From contig CASEGX010000078.1 of assembly GCA_949287505.1 (NCBI GenBank), positions 1 to 34,321 on the forward strand: DNA of 34,321 nucleotides. Direction: 5' to 3'. Below the pieces are notes generated by a model. It was given only the letters and a program-made list of their open reading frames with translations. It was not told the DNA's origin and made no database searches. Below are positions 6,447 through 14,796 of this stretch, piece by piece; the stretch's first letter is position 1, and the number at the start of each line of letters is the position of its first letter. The DNA is from an uncultured Spirochaetales bacterium (GTDB lineage: Bacteria > Spirochaetota > Spirochaetia > Sphaerochaetales > Sphaerochaetaceae). A program made the position numbers and the translations under genes.

Positions 6447-7868
6447 TCAATAGAACCTGTATACAAGGCCAATCGAGAAATCGCAGGTAAGGAACCATGA
6501 ATCCTGCAGATCATAACCATATCCTTCGCTTATATAATACGGATAACCCCAGACATGTCCTGCATTGGCCTTGATGCCGAGGTTGAGGCCGAAATTATTG
6601 CCGAAGATGAAGTAATTCTTCAGCTCTGCACCTGCACCGAATCCGAACATTCCTCTTGCACCCCAATACAGTGAAGCCTCGGTATTGAGAAGCAGGCGAT
6701 ACATCTCGCCATCGACGAGCTTGAATGAAGCGCCAGCATCAACCGTGCCGAATGTCGTTGTGTGTTCATCTGAATCGCCGAAATAGACGGAGACACCAGC
6801 AGAAAGTCCAACCCGACCGACATCAGACTGACTCAGAAGGTAGTTCTGACGTGAAATCTCAGCCTCTATCTCTTGAATGCGCTTATCAATATCGCTGGTG
6901 TCGCCATTTCTTAAGACAACGAGGATTCCATCGTAAAGATAATCCATCACTTCTCTCTTCGCAGCAGAGTCCTCAATGGGCTTGAATGTTTCCTCGTAAA
7001 GATTCACCTGGCGCTGTATTTCAGCCTTGATACGCTGAATGTCATAACAGGCCTTGTCATAAACCTCGCCTATTCTGACTTCATACTCATTATCCACCGC
7101 CTGATACTGTGCCTGAAGTGCTGCAAGCCTGCTTTCCTCATAATCTGCAGCGACAGCAAGTCTTGCGCTGATATCAAGATAGACATCACTGTCCACAAGA
7201 CTGTCATTCTCATCCACATATGTGAAGTATCTTGTCTCCCTGTAGCCTTCCGGATTTATGATGGCCTCGCGCTCATCAGCTTTCTCACGGACAACAGCCT
7301 TCTCTTCCTGTATGATGGCCTTCCTTGCATCTCCGCTCTGATCCGCCTGAAGGCGATGGATTTCAGCATCCGCTTCTTTCCATACGCTCTCAGCCTCTCT
7401 GGAAAGCTCCTCGATTTTTGCAAGATACTCAGCCCGCCTTGCCGCAATTGCCTCGGGCGTTGCCTCTGTCTTTATCTCCAGAGCTCTATCTGCAAGCGGC
7501 TCAATCCACAAAAAGAAGGTCTCCATGCTTGCAGTTGCCTTCTCCTCATCTGTGAAAAGATCCTTATAGCTGCCATCAGAGAGCATCTCGAATGTGATTG
7601 TCCTTGCTTTGGCTGCAAGTCCGGATATTGCCTCCTTTTCAGCTTTCAGCTCCTCAAGCTCAGGAGTGGTCTTTATAAGCTCCTTTTCCCCATCGTCATT
7701 GTCAAAGAAAACAGATGTCGAGAGGTCTAAACCTGTCCACCACCTGCTTTCGAACATAGGACCGAACGAAAGCTCTAGAGAAGGAAAATACTCATGAGCA
7801 GAGATTGGCAATACAGCCATCAGGGCAAACAATAATGAAAGAATAATCCTGTGATTTTTCCCACGCAT
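6447..7868 (-). CDS. Predicted outer-membrane protein: periplasmic coiled coil plus C-terminal beta-barrel
   Basis: A 473-residue exported protein. The Sec signal peptide is MRGKNHRIILSLLFALMAVLPISA, with predicted cleavage before HEYFP. A short aromatic-rich segment (SLELSFGPMFESRWWTG) follows. Residues about 65-330 are highly charged and helical, with long Glu/Lys/Ala/Arg-rich stretches typical of coiled coil. From about residue 340 the sequence alternates aromatic and small residues in strand-like segments (VGLSAGVSVYFGD, MYRLLLNTEASLYWG, GFGAGAELKNYFIFG, GLNLGIKANAGHVWG) and ends in FSIGLVYRFY, a C-terminal aromatic signal like that recognised by BamA. I recognise no named family. The ATG at 7868 has no Shine-Dalgarno sequence, but a strong promoter lies directly upstream. 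The lipoprotein gene follows. Confidence 0.82.
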   Translation of the reverse strand: MRGKNHRIILSLLFALMAVLPISAHEYFPSLELSFGPMFESRWWTGLDLSTSVFFDNDDGEKELIKTTPELEELKAEKEAISGLAAKARTITFEMLSDGSYKDLFTDEEKATASMETFFLWIEPLADRALEIKTEATPEAIAARRAEYLAKIEELSREAESVWKEADAEIHRLQADQSGDARKAIIQEEKAVVREKADEREAIINPEGYRETRYFTYVDENDSLVDSDVYLDISARLAVAADYEESRLAALQAQYQAVDNEYEVRIGEVYDKACYDIQRIKAEIQRQVNLYEETFKPIEDSAAKREVMDYLYDGILVVLRNGDTSDIDKRIQEIEAEISRQNYLLSQSDVGRVGLSAGVSVYFGDSDEHTTTFGTVDAGASFKLVDGEMYRLLLNTEASLYWGARGMFGFGAGAELKNYFIFGNNFGLNLGIKANAGHVWGYPYYISEGYGYDLQDSWFLTCDFSIGLVYRFY

Positions 7869-7874
7869 GGGATG

Positions 7875-7904
7875 ATTATATGCTTTTAGCTCTGCAAGTG
7901 TCAG
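7875..7904 (-). promoter_or_regulatory. Strong sigma70-type promoter abutting the start codon of the outer-membrane protein gene
   Basis: On the minus strand CTGACA (7904-7899) and a perfect TATAAT (7880-7875) are 18 bases apart. Transcription is expected at about 7868, which is the A of the start codon, and no ribosome-binding sequence lies between. This points to a leaderless transcript for the outer-membrane protein and lipoprotein genes. Confidence 0.65.
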
Positions 7905-7917
7905 CAGTCACACATCA

Positions 7918-8409
7918 TCAGTCAGGGAAATAAACAACCTGGGTATCCACACCTGAAGATGAAAGCACTGCAAGAAGATCCTCGGCTTTCAGGAAAACCG
8001 TTTCGGTGTTGTCATTCGGATGTATTCCGATCAGACCTGAAGAGAAGAACGAATCAAGTATGAACCGGGCTCTATGATGAGTGTCGTTGAGAAGGCCGAA
8101 AGGTGTGACTTCTCCCTTGCCAAGGCAGAGTATCTCTGCAAGATCATTCTCAGATGCGAAAGAAAGCGGCCGCGATTGAAGCATTGTCCTCAGTGCTTTC
8201 AGGTCTGCGGTCCTGTCATTACGGATTGTCACTAAAAAGTATTCTCTCTTCTTATCATCCCGGAGAAAGAGATTCTTTGCGATTCTCTCACTGCCAGGAA
8301 CACCAGCTTCCTCCATCTCACTGATGGAGAAAACTGCCTTATGCCTTTCCGAGGAATAGACAATACCCTTCTCATCAAGAAGGGAAATAACGCCATTTCT
8401 ATCTACCAT
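7918..8409 (-). CDS. YbaK/ProX-type prolyl-tRNA editing protein
   Basis: A 163-residue single-domain deacylase of the YbaK/ProXp (PrdX) family, which removes wrongly attached amino acids (such as alanine) from tRNAPro in trans. Family features are KNLFLRDDKKREYFLVTI with the conserved lysine, LSFASENDLAEIL, GEVTPFGLLNDTHH and the C-terminal GIHPNDNTETVFL. The best start is ATG 8409, with AGAGG a few bases upstream; it overlaps the end of tgt by 11 bases. The frame runs further up to 8442 without support. This is the last gene of the nusA operon. Dtd, another tRNA proofreading enzyme, lies elsewhere in the window. The substrate is inferred from the family only. Confidence 0.9.
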   Translation of the reverse strand: MVDRNGVISLLDEKGIVYSSERHKAVFSISEMEEAGVPGSERIAKNLFLRDDKKREYFLVTIRNDRTADLKALRTMLQSRPLSFASENDLAEILCLGKGEVTPFGLLNDTHHRARFILDSFFSSGLIGIHPNDNTETVFLKAEDLLAVLSSSGVDTQVVYFPD

Positions 8410-9532
8410 TCTTACCTCTGTAGAATCTGTCGAGATAATCACGTTTGAATTCCTTGAACCTGTCCTCCGCGATTGCCTTTCTGATCCTGATCATCAGATC
8501 ATAGAGATACTGGAGATTGTGTTCTGTAGCAAGCATTCCGCCAAGCATCTCATTGCATTTGATGAGGTGGTGCATATATCCCCTTGAATACTCCCTGCAG
8601 CATGTGCACTGACAGCCTTCCTGAATCGGGCCGTGATCAAAGCGGTACTGCGCTTTTTTGAGGGCAATCACACCATCATCGGTGAAGAGGCCGCCGTTAC
8701 GTGCCATACGCGTTGCAAGCACGCAATCAAAGAGGTCAATACCGTTCTCAACCGCTTCCAGGATATAATCAGGGCTTCCGATACCCATGACGTATCTTGG
8801 TTTTTCCTTCGTGACAAAGGACGCTGTATAGGCAAGAAAATCGCAGAAAACGCTCTTCTCCTCTCCCACTGAAAGGCCGCCGATGGCAACACCCGGGAAA
8901 TCCATGCCGGAGATTACCTCTGCAGAGTCTTTCCTGAGATCCTCATAGAAGTTTCCCTGCACGATGCCGAAGAGGTTTCCGGGAAAGCTTTCCCCCAGCC
9001 TGGCCTTCTCCTTAAGGGCTCTCTCTGCCCACAGCCTCGTTATGTTCCACGCTTCAGCGGCTGCCTTGTGATCAATTCCAGGAGGAGTGCAGACATCGAG
9101 CATCATCGCGATATCCGAACCGATAACAGCCTGGATATCCACGACTTTCTCCGGTGTGAAGATATGCCTTGAACCATCGATGTGGCTCTGGAATGTCACT
9201 CCGTTTTCCTTGATTTTCCTCAGTCCGGAAAGGGAGAACACCTGAAAGCCACCTGAGTCAGTGAGAATGTTCCTGTCCCAGTGCGAGAAATTGTGGAGTC
9301 CGCCGTAATCCTTCAGCACTTCCGTTCCTGGTCTGAGATAGAGATGATAGGTGTTTCCTAGTATGATCTTATATCCTATATCCCTTACTTTATCATGATA
9401 GATTCCCTTGACAGTGCCATTTGTGCCGACAGGCATGAATGCCGGAGTCTCAACATCGCCATGCGGCAGAGAAAGGATTCCAAGGCGTGCCTCAGTATCC
9501 TTATCCTTCTTGATTATCCTTATTATGCTCAT
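8399..9532 (-). CDS. tgt: tRNA-guanine transglycosylase (queuine/preQ1)
   Basis: A 377-residue TIM-barrel enzyme that exchanges guanine 34 for preQ1 in tRNAs with GUN anticodons, a step in queuosine synthesis. It shows the active-site motif TDSGGFQVFSL (D92), the base-binding GIVQGNFY and GGLSVGE, the nucleophile region FDCVLATRMARNG (D269) and the zinc site (C307, C309, C312 and H338). The length is normal. Its ATG overlaps the stop of the upstream lptG-like gene in an ATGA arrangement. The 3' fragment of queA, the next enzyme of the pathway, lies near the right end of the window in a separate unit. Confidence 0.98.
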   Translation of the reverse strand: MSIIRIIKKDKDTEARLGILSLPHGDVETPAFMPVGTNGTVKGIYHDKVRDIGYKIILGNTYHLYLRPGTEVLKDYGGLHNFSHWDRNILTDSGGFQVFSLSGLRKIKENGVTFQSHIDGSRHIFTPEKVVDIQAVIGSDIAMMLDVCTPPGIDHKAAAEAWNITRLWAERALKEKARLGESFPGNLFGIVQGNFYEDLRKDSAEVISGMDFPGVAIGGLSVGEEKSVFCDFLAYTASFVTKEKPRYVMGIGSPDYILEAVENGIDLFDCVLATRMARNGGLFTDDGVIALKKAQYRFDHGPIQEGCQCTCCREYSRGYMHHLIKCNEMLGGMLATEHNLQYLYDLMIRIRKAIAEDRFKEFKRDYLDRFYRGKNGR

Positions 9533-10608
9533 ATTTTCCTACCTAAGAGAGAGATGACAAGAGAAAGAAGACATGTAAGCACAAGAGGTGCCACGACAGT
9601 CATCATCGGAGTGACTGCCCCTTGATGTCCCATGATGGAGAATACCATATCAGCGACATAGTATATGACAGCAATGGAAAGGGACTGTATGACGGAGAAA
9701 AGCAGTACATTCTTCTTGAAATTGTAATTCATCGAGACTGAAATGAACATGAGGACGAGAATGGCGAGAGGAGACCCAAGCCGACGGTAATAATCCGTTG
9801 CCTTCTCCTGCCATGTGGTCCTGTCAGATGACCAGAGTCTCTCAAGATACTCTTTGGCCGTTTCCCTGTCCATTGTCTCGATGGATGTATTCTGACTGCG
9901 GAAAAGACGTGGCTCAGGGTCAAAAAGAGGTTCTTCATACTCTCCTCTGTACTCTGTCTTCACATCCCTTCCGCTTACTGTATAGACTCTGGCACCTTCA
10001 AACACCCACCAGCCTTTGTCACTGTCATATCTTGCCCTGTCAGCTTCCACTCTCGACTCTATGACGCCATCTGCGCTTTTCACGAGAATCGGGTTATAGA
10101 TCTCCCCTGTTGCTTCACTGAAGCGCTGTGTATAGATCAGAAAACCGTCCTCATCAGTAAGGACAATATTCCTGCTGTCCCTTGTTGAGGATGCACCGAA
10201 CAGCTCCGTCTCCAGCTCGTCATGTCTGTTCGCGGCAGCAATGACAGTATGTTCCTGAAACACCGATCCAAGGATTGTGAGGACAATGGCAAGCATTATG
10301 ATCGGCAGACGAAGCCTTGCCGGACTTACACCGGCATTGAGAATCGGGATCATCTCATTGTTTGCAGTAAGTGTGGAAAGGAAATACGTCACGGCAAACA
10401 GGAACGATATGGAGGCAACCATCATGAGATACTCAGGAAGTGAGAGTATGATATATTCGATAAGCGATGGTATCTCCACACCACCGTGCATGATCTGGTC
10501 CATTTTCGAAAAAAGCTCAACAGCAGCAAGGATTGCGGCAAAAATAAGTATCGTAACGACTGCAATCCTGATGATGGATGAAAGCGTGTAACGTGTGAGA
10601 ATCTTCAT
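9529..10608 (-). CDS. lptG: LptF/LptG family permease (second of pair)
   Basis: A 359-residue inner-membrane protein of the YjgP/YjgQ family, half of the ABC transporter LptB2FG that extracts lipopolysaccharide or related glycolipid from the inner membrane. It has hydrophobic segments near residues 12-30, 47-75 and 100-115, a periplasmic beta-jellyroll-like section (about 120-260) and three C-terminal membrane segments (about 275-355). The N-terminus MKILTRYTLSSIIRIAV is typical. AGGAAGG precedes the ATG, which overlaps the stop of the previous gene by four bases. Assignment as G rather than F rests only on gene order. The ATPase (lptB) is not in the window. Confidence 0.88.
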   Translation of the reverse strand: MKILTRYTLSSIIRIAVVTILIFAAILAAVELFSKMDQIMHGGVEIPSLIEYIILSLPEYLMMVASISFLFAVTYFLSTLTANNEMIPILNAGVSPARLRLPIIMLAIVLTILGSVFQEHTVIAAANRHDELETELFGASSTRDSRNIVLTDEDGFLIYTQRFSEATGEIYNPILVKSADGVIESRVEADRARYDSDKGWWVFEGARVYTVSGRDVKTEYRGEYEEPLFDPEPRLFRSQNTSIETMDRETAKEYLERLWSSDRTTWQEKATDYYRRLGSPLAILVLMFISVSMNYNFKKNVLLFSVIQSLSIAVIYYVADMVFSIMGHQGAVTPMMTVVAPLVLTCLLSLVISLLGRKI

Positions 10609-11945
10609 CTTGCCTTCCTGAAACGCATGATAAGCAGAACTGCTATCAAGAGTATAGCCAGATCAGGCAGTGCTATTAAGAGATAAGGAGAACTTGAGAT
10701 GTTGAAGATCTCAAGCTGGACGCCGAAGAGCATATACCAGTATGCAACCGCAATAAGCAGTGAGATCGCGAAACCAGTGAGTTTTCCATGCTTTACACGG
10801 AACATCGATAATGGCAGCGTGATGAGCGTCAGGCAGAAGCATGCGGCTGAGAGCACGAATTTCTTCGTCAGCTCGGCTTTGTAATACTGGGAATAGAAAT
10901 TACGCGGAATCTTGTCACCTCTTGAGATGATCGCACTGGATGCTTCGGAGGCAGAAGCTGCGATATCCTCGCGTGAGCTCTCACCGCGTGAAGCGCTCTT
11001 CAGCGTCTCTGCAAATGAGAGCCTCGCATCCTCCCTTCTTTCATGCCAGGTGGCGATATCCTCCCTTTCTCCTTCCGCTCTCTCCCTTATTCCGCTGATG
11101 AGATCCCGCGACGAGAGGTTTACAGGGGCAGAGCTTGTCAGGGATGGAATCTGCTCGGAGAAATCGAGGAAGAACACTGCAGATTCTGCCGATGAAAGAC
11201 CATACGAATCAAGATCATCCCGGTCCGATATCAATATCTCAGGATTATCAAGCTGCAGGGAATAGATATAATTCCAGCTGTCAATGAGCTCAAGCGTGCC
11301 TCTTTCCGAGAGAACAGTTCTGCTTTCTCCTGTCTCCTCATCTGTTGATATGAGCACGATATCATGAATGACATTACCTTCGGCCTCTCCATTGGACAGG
11401 ACGATGTTTCCGACGGTGTTGACGCTGTTTGACTCTATCTCGAATGTCGGCATCTCCTGCATCAGAACACTCAGTCTGTCCTCATATACGACAGAAGACC
11501 ATGGAAGGACGGCATCTGCAAAGAAAAATGTGACAAAGGAAAGGAATATGGAGGCCACGATCAAAGGCCTGTAGACTCTTGCAGAAGCTATTCCGGAGCT
11601 CCGTATGGCAAGAAGCTCATTCGATGAACCGAGGTCACCAAGCACCATTGACGAGGCTGCAAGGGATGCAAATGGGAAGATGTATATCAGGAACTGAGGC
11701 ATTGACAATGCAACCATTTCCAGCATTGTCTTCATGTCTATGTTCTTAAGAAGAATCCTCTGTACAAGCAGAAGAATCGAATTAATGAAGAATATGCAGA
11801 AGAAAAAAGAGAACGCTACAGCGAAGTTCTGAGCGAATTCCCGGAGGATGAATCTGTAAAGAAGGGAATAGCGGCCTCTTGTAGGTTTATCAGACACCTG
11901 TAGATCCGAATCCTCCCTCTCCTCTTGCACTATCAGAGAGGTCAT
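10605..11945 (-). CDS. lptF: LptF/LptG family permease (first of pair), with enlarged periplasmic part
   Basis: A 446-residue partner of the next gene. YRFILREFAQNFAVAFSFFF is the typical LptF/G first membrane segment, and further segments lie near residues 80-105 and 125-150. A periplasmic jellyroll-like region (about 155-280) and three C-terminal membrane segments (about 360-440) follow. About 70 charged residues (SRDLISGIRERAEGEREDI onward to ISRGDK, roughly 280-350) are added before the C-terminal segments, which explains a length above the usual 360. The start is uncertain. ATG 11945 has GAGGAAG upstream but lies 56 bases inside dut. GTG 11897 would overlap dut by only 8 bases but has no good ribosome site. 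Confidence 0.85.
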   Translation of the reverse strand: MTSLIVQEEREDSDLQVSDKPTRGRYSLLYRFILREFAQNFAVAFSFFFCIFFINSILLLVQRILLKNIDMKTMLEMVALSMPQFLIYIFPFASLAASSMVLGDLGSSNELLAIRSSGIASARVYRPLIVASIFLSFVTFFFADAVLPWSSVVYEDRLSVLMQEMPTFEIESNSVNTVGNIVLSNGEAEGNVIHDIVLISTDEETGESRTVLSERGTLELIDSWNYIYSLQLDNPEILISDRDDLDSYGLSSAESAVFFLDFSEQIPSLTSSAPVNLSSRDLISGIRERAEGEREDIATWHERREDARLSFAETLKSASRGESSREDIAASASEASSAIISRGDKIPRNFYSQYYKAELTKKFVLSAACFCLTLITLPLSMFRVKHGKLTGFAISLLIAVAYWYMLFGVQLEIFNISSSPYLLIALPDLAILLIAVLLIMRFRKAR

Positions 11946-12318
11946 CGGCTTCCTCGAAGGGAAGACGGTAATTACGTGCGACGACTATCTGGGCAATCCT
12001 GTCCCCGTTGTTGATCGTAAATGCCTCTGAGGAATGGTTTATAAGCAAGACCTTTACTTCTCCCCGATAGTCCGAATCAATGGTACCAGGTGCATTCAGC
12101 ACCGTGATCCCATGCTTGAGAGCAAGCCCGGAGCGTGGCCGGACCTGCACCTCATAACCCTCAGGAATCTCCATTGAGAGCCCTGTTGGGATAGCCTTAT
12201 ACTCACCGGGACGGAGAATCACGGGAGAATCAAGGTATGCCGATACATCAGCACCGGCAGCACCTTCTGTCGCATAATGCGGGATCCGAGCCCCCTTCTC
12301 CGCCTTTATCCGGATCAT
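11890..12318 (-). CDS. dut: dUTP diphosphatase
   Basis: A 142-residue trimeric dUTPase that hydrolyses dUTP to dUMP and pyrophosphate. This keeps uracil out of DNA and supplies the thymidylate precursor. All five family motifs are present in order: AGADVSAYL, PRSGLALKHGI, GTIDSDYRGEVKV (catalytic Asp and substrate-stacking Tyr), NGDRIAQIV and the flexible C-terminal RGEGGFGSTG. The length is normal. The ATG overlaps the pnp stop in an ATGA arrangement. tmk, the kinase acting on dTMP, also lies in this window but in another unit. Confidence 0.97.
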   Translation of the reverse strand: MIRIKAEKGARIPHYATEGAAGADVSAYLDSPVILRPGEYKAIPTGLSMEIPEGYEVQVRPRSGLALKHGITVLNAPGTIDSDYRGEVKVLLINHSSEAFTINNGDRIAQIVVARNYRLPFEEADDLSDSARGEGGFGSTGV

Positions 12319-14450
12319 TTTTCTTCCTTTTTCTCATCCTTTCCGGCATCCGGCTGAGCATCGATATAGGAAAGATTAAGGCGTCCCATCCTGTCAATCT
12401 CAATGAGCTTGACATTAACCTGCTGTCCTACAGAAAGGACATCTGAGACATTCTTGACTCTTGTGCGAGCAAGCTTTGAGATATGGCAGAGGCCTTCCTT
12501 GCCAGGAAGAATCTCGATGAAAGCACCGAAATCAACAATTCTCTTTACGGTACCGTTGTAAATCTTGCCTACCTCCGGTTCCTCAATGATTGAAAGGACA
12601 AGCTTCTTGGCTTCCTGTGCAGATGCATTGTTGCGTCCATAGATCATCACAGTTCCATCATCATCGATATTGATCTCAGCACCGGACTGTGCGGCAATCG
12701 TCTTGATGGTCTTTCCGCCGGTTCCGATGACTGCCCCGATCTTATCCTCAGGTACGCGGAGAGTGAGAATCTTCGGAGCATATTCAGAGATCTCTGCTCT
12801 TGGTGCTGGAAGCGTTTCAAGCATGATGGAAAGGATATGAAGCCTTCCCTCCTTTGCCTGATTGAGAGCCTTTCTCATGATCTCCGGAGTCACACCTGCA
12901 ATCTTGATATCCATCTGGAATGCGGTAATACCATCCTTTGTACCGGCTACCTTGAAATCCATATCACCGAGGTGATCCTCCTCTCCGAGGATGTCAGAAA
13001 GGATCACGTAGCGTGAATAATCTGCACCTTCTGTGATGAGACCCATTGCAATACCGGCGACAGGCTTCTTGATAGGAACACCTGCATCCATGAGGGAGAG
13101 ACAGCCACCACACACTGAGGCCATCGAGGAAGATCCGTTTGACTCCATGATCTCGGATACGACACGTATTGTATACGGGAAGACATCCTTCTTGGGAATC
13201 ACAGCCTCAAGAGCACGCTGTGCAAGGTGTCCGTGTCCGATTTCCCTTCTTCCTGTTGTCAAGCGTCCGACTTCTCCGACTGAGTATGGAGGGAAATTGT
13301 AATGGAGCATGAAATTCGAGTATGTCTTCTCTCCGTCGATTGTATCAAAGAGCTGCTCATCCTGAACGGTTCCGAGCGTTGTCACAGCAAGGGACTGTGT
13401 CTCTCCACGTGTGAAGAGTGCAGAGCCGTGTGTGCAGGGAAGAAGACCAACCTCGCATGTGATCGGGCGGATCTCCGTAACCTTTCTGCCATCTGTTCTG
13501 ACTCCATCGTTGAGAATTGAGGAGCGGAGGATGTTGTACTCCATATCCTCAAACATCTTGTCGACCTCACCCATTCTCTTCTCATCCTCTGCGATGAGCT
13601 CAGAGAACTTTGCCTTCACATCATTATGGACACGCTCAAGAGCTGCATAACGGTTCATCTTGCCTTTGACAAAGGATGCCTCCTTCTCAAGAGGATATGC
13701 ATACTCCTTCACAGGCTCGAGCCAAGAAAGGTCCTTCTCTTCGATTTCCATCAGAGGAAGCTTTTCCTTTCCGCAGATCCTTCTCAGTTCATCCTGTGCT
13801 TCGCATATTCTTGAAATGACAGGCTGAGCTGCCGCGATTGCACCAAGCATATCATCCTCACTGACTTCCTTTGCACCGCCCTCAACCATTGTAATACCGT
13901 CGTGAGTACCTGCTACAACGATATCGAGGGAAGCATTTGGCATCTGCTGGAATGTCGGATTGATGACATACTCATCTCCGATCTTGGCAACACGTACAGC
14001 AGCAATCGGACCATAGAACGGGATATCGGAAATAGTCACGGCACAGGAAGCCGCATTGATGGCCACGATATCAGGTGTGTGGCACATATCCGAGGAGACA
14101 ACGGTAGGAACGATCTGGATCTCGCGTCCGAATGCCTTGTCGAAAAGCGGTCTCATCGGGCGGTCAATAAGACGGGAGACAAGAATCTCCTTATCCTTTG
14201 GCCTTGACTCTCTCTTCAAGAAGCCTCCAGGAATCTTTCCCGCTGCATAGTATTTCTCGTTGTATTCAACCGATACAGGAACGTAATCAATCGGTTCTGA
14301 TGGTGCGTCTCCGCAGCATACTGTAGCAATGACAGCGCTGCCTGCATAATGAGCATAGATAGCACCGTTCGCCTGCTTGGCGATCTTTCCGGTCTCGAAT
14401 ACGAGATCAATATCCCCTACCTTGACCGATACTGAATGTACTTCTGCCAT
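12315..14450 (-). CDS. pnp: Polyribonucleotide nucleotidyltransferase (PNPase)
   Basis: A 711-residue 3'-to-5' phosphorolytic exoribonuclease of the RNA degradosome. Two RNase PH domains (about 10-215 and 315-540) are joined by an all-helical linker. The second has the RTDGRKVTEIRPI and DILGEEDHLGDMDFKVAGT motifs, including the conserved catalytic aspartates. A KH domain (VIGTGGKTIKTIAAQSGAEI, about 560-610) and an S1 domain (IYNGTVKRIVDFGAFIEILPGKEGLCHIS, about 625-695) follow. ATG 14450 is preceded by AAGGA. The leader contains a terminator-like hairpin and three copies of AAAGAACA, a possible place for PNPase autocontrol as known in enterobacteria. The stop overlaps the dut start. Confidence 0.98.
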   Translation of the reverse strand: MAEVHSVSVKVGDIDLVFETGKIAKQANGAIYAHYAGSAVIATVCCGDAPSEPIDYVPVSVEYNEKYYAAGKIPGGFLKRESRPKDKEILVSRLIDRPMRPLFDKAFGREIQIVPTVVSSDMCHTPDIVAINAASCAVTISDIPFYGPIAAVRVAKIGDEYVINPTFQQMPNASLDIVVAGTHDGITMVEGGAKEVSEDDMLGAIAAAQPVISRICEAQDELRRICGKEKLPLMEIEEKDLSWLEPVKEYAYPLEKEASFVKGKMNRYAALERVHNDVKAKFSELIAEDEKRMGEVDKMFEDMEYNILRSSILNDGVRTDGRKVTEIRPITCEVGLLPCTHGSALFTRGETQSLAVTTLGTVQDEQLFDTIDGEKTYSNFMLHYNFPPYSVGEVGRLTTGRREIGHGHLAQRALEAVIPKKDVFPYTIRVVSEIMESNGSSSMASVCGGCLSLMDAGVPIKKPVAGIAMGLITEGADYSRYVILSDILGEEDHLGDMDFKVAGTKDGITAFQMDIKIAGVTPEIMRKALNQAKEGRLHILSIMLETLPAPRAEISEYAPKILTLRVPEDKIGAVIGTGGKTIKTIAAQSGAEINIDDDGTVMIYGRNNASAQEAKKLVLSIIEEPEVGKIYNGTVKRIVDFGAFIEILPGKEGLCHISKLARTRVKNVSDVLSVGQQVNVKLIEIDRMGRLNLSYIDAQPDAGKDEKKEEK

Positions 14451-14464
14451 AAATAATCCTTCTT

Positions 14465-14491
14465 TGTTCTTTTCTGTTCTTTATGTTCTTT
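14465..14491 (-). repeat. Three direct repeats AAAGAACA in the pnp leader
   Basis: On the plus strand TGTTCTTT occurs at 14465-14472, 14475-14482 and 14484-14491, so the pnp messenger carries AAAGAACA three times with a 9-10 base period just before its ribosome site. The tract is purine-rich and probably unstructured. Confidence 0.7.
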
Positions 14492-14499
14492 ACACAAGA

Positions 14500-14523
14500 G
14501 AAAGCCAGGCATAGCTGGCTTTC
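14500..14523 (-). terminator. Stem-loop between rpsO and pnp (partial terminator or processing site)
   Basis: GAAAGCCAG (14500-14508) pairs with CTGGCTTTC (14515-14523) around a six-base loop. On the minus strand it is followed by TCTTGTGT, a modest T tract. It lies six bases after the rpsO stop. A terminator after rpsO and an RNase III-type hairpin in the pnp leader are both known at this place in E. coli; which applies here cannot be read from the sequence. Confidence 0.6.
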
Positions 14524-14529
14524 CTCCCG

Positions 14530-14796
14530 TTATTTTCTGAGTCCAAGATCTGCGATAAGCTGGCGGTACTCGTTGATGTCGCGATTCTTGATGTACTTGA
14601 GAATGCGTCTTCTCTGTCCGACAAGCTTCAGAAGTCCACGTCTTGAGGCATGGTCCTTCGGATTGACCTTGAAATGGTTCTGCAGATCATTGATCCTTGC
14701 AGTAAGAAGTGCAACCTGCACCTTCTCGTCACCTGTGTTCCTGGCATCATTGCCATACTTGACCACGATTTCCTTCTTCTGTTCCTTTGTGATCAT
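14530..14796 (-). CDS. rpsO: 30S ribosomal protein S15
   Basis: An 88-residue primary 16S rRNA-binding protein of the platform (helices 20-22). The full sequence matches S15: GDEKVQVALLTARINDLQNHFKVNPKDHASRRGLLKLVGQRRRILKYIKNRD, including the conserved HxxDxxSRRGL-type region (here HFKVNPKDHASRRGL). The length is the family norm. Its ATG overlaps the ribF stop in an ATGA arrangement, and a stem-loop follows six bases after its stop. Confidence 0.98.
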   Translation of the reverse strand: MITKEQKKEIVVKYGNDARNTGDEKVQVALLTARINDLQNHFKVNPKDHASRRGLLKLVGQRRRILKYIKNRDINEYRQLIADLGLRK

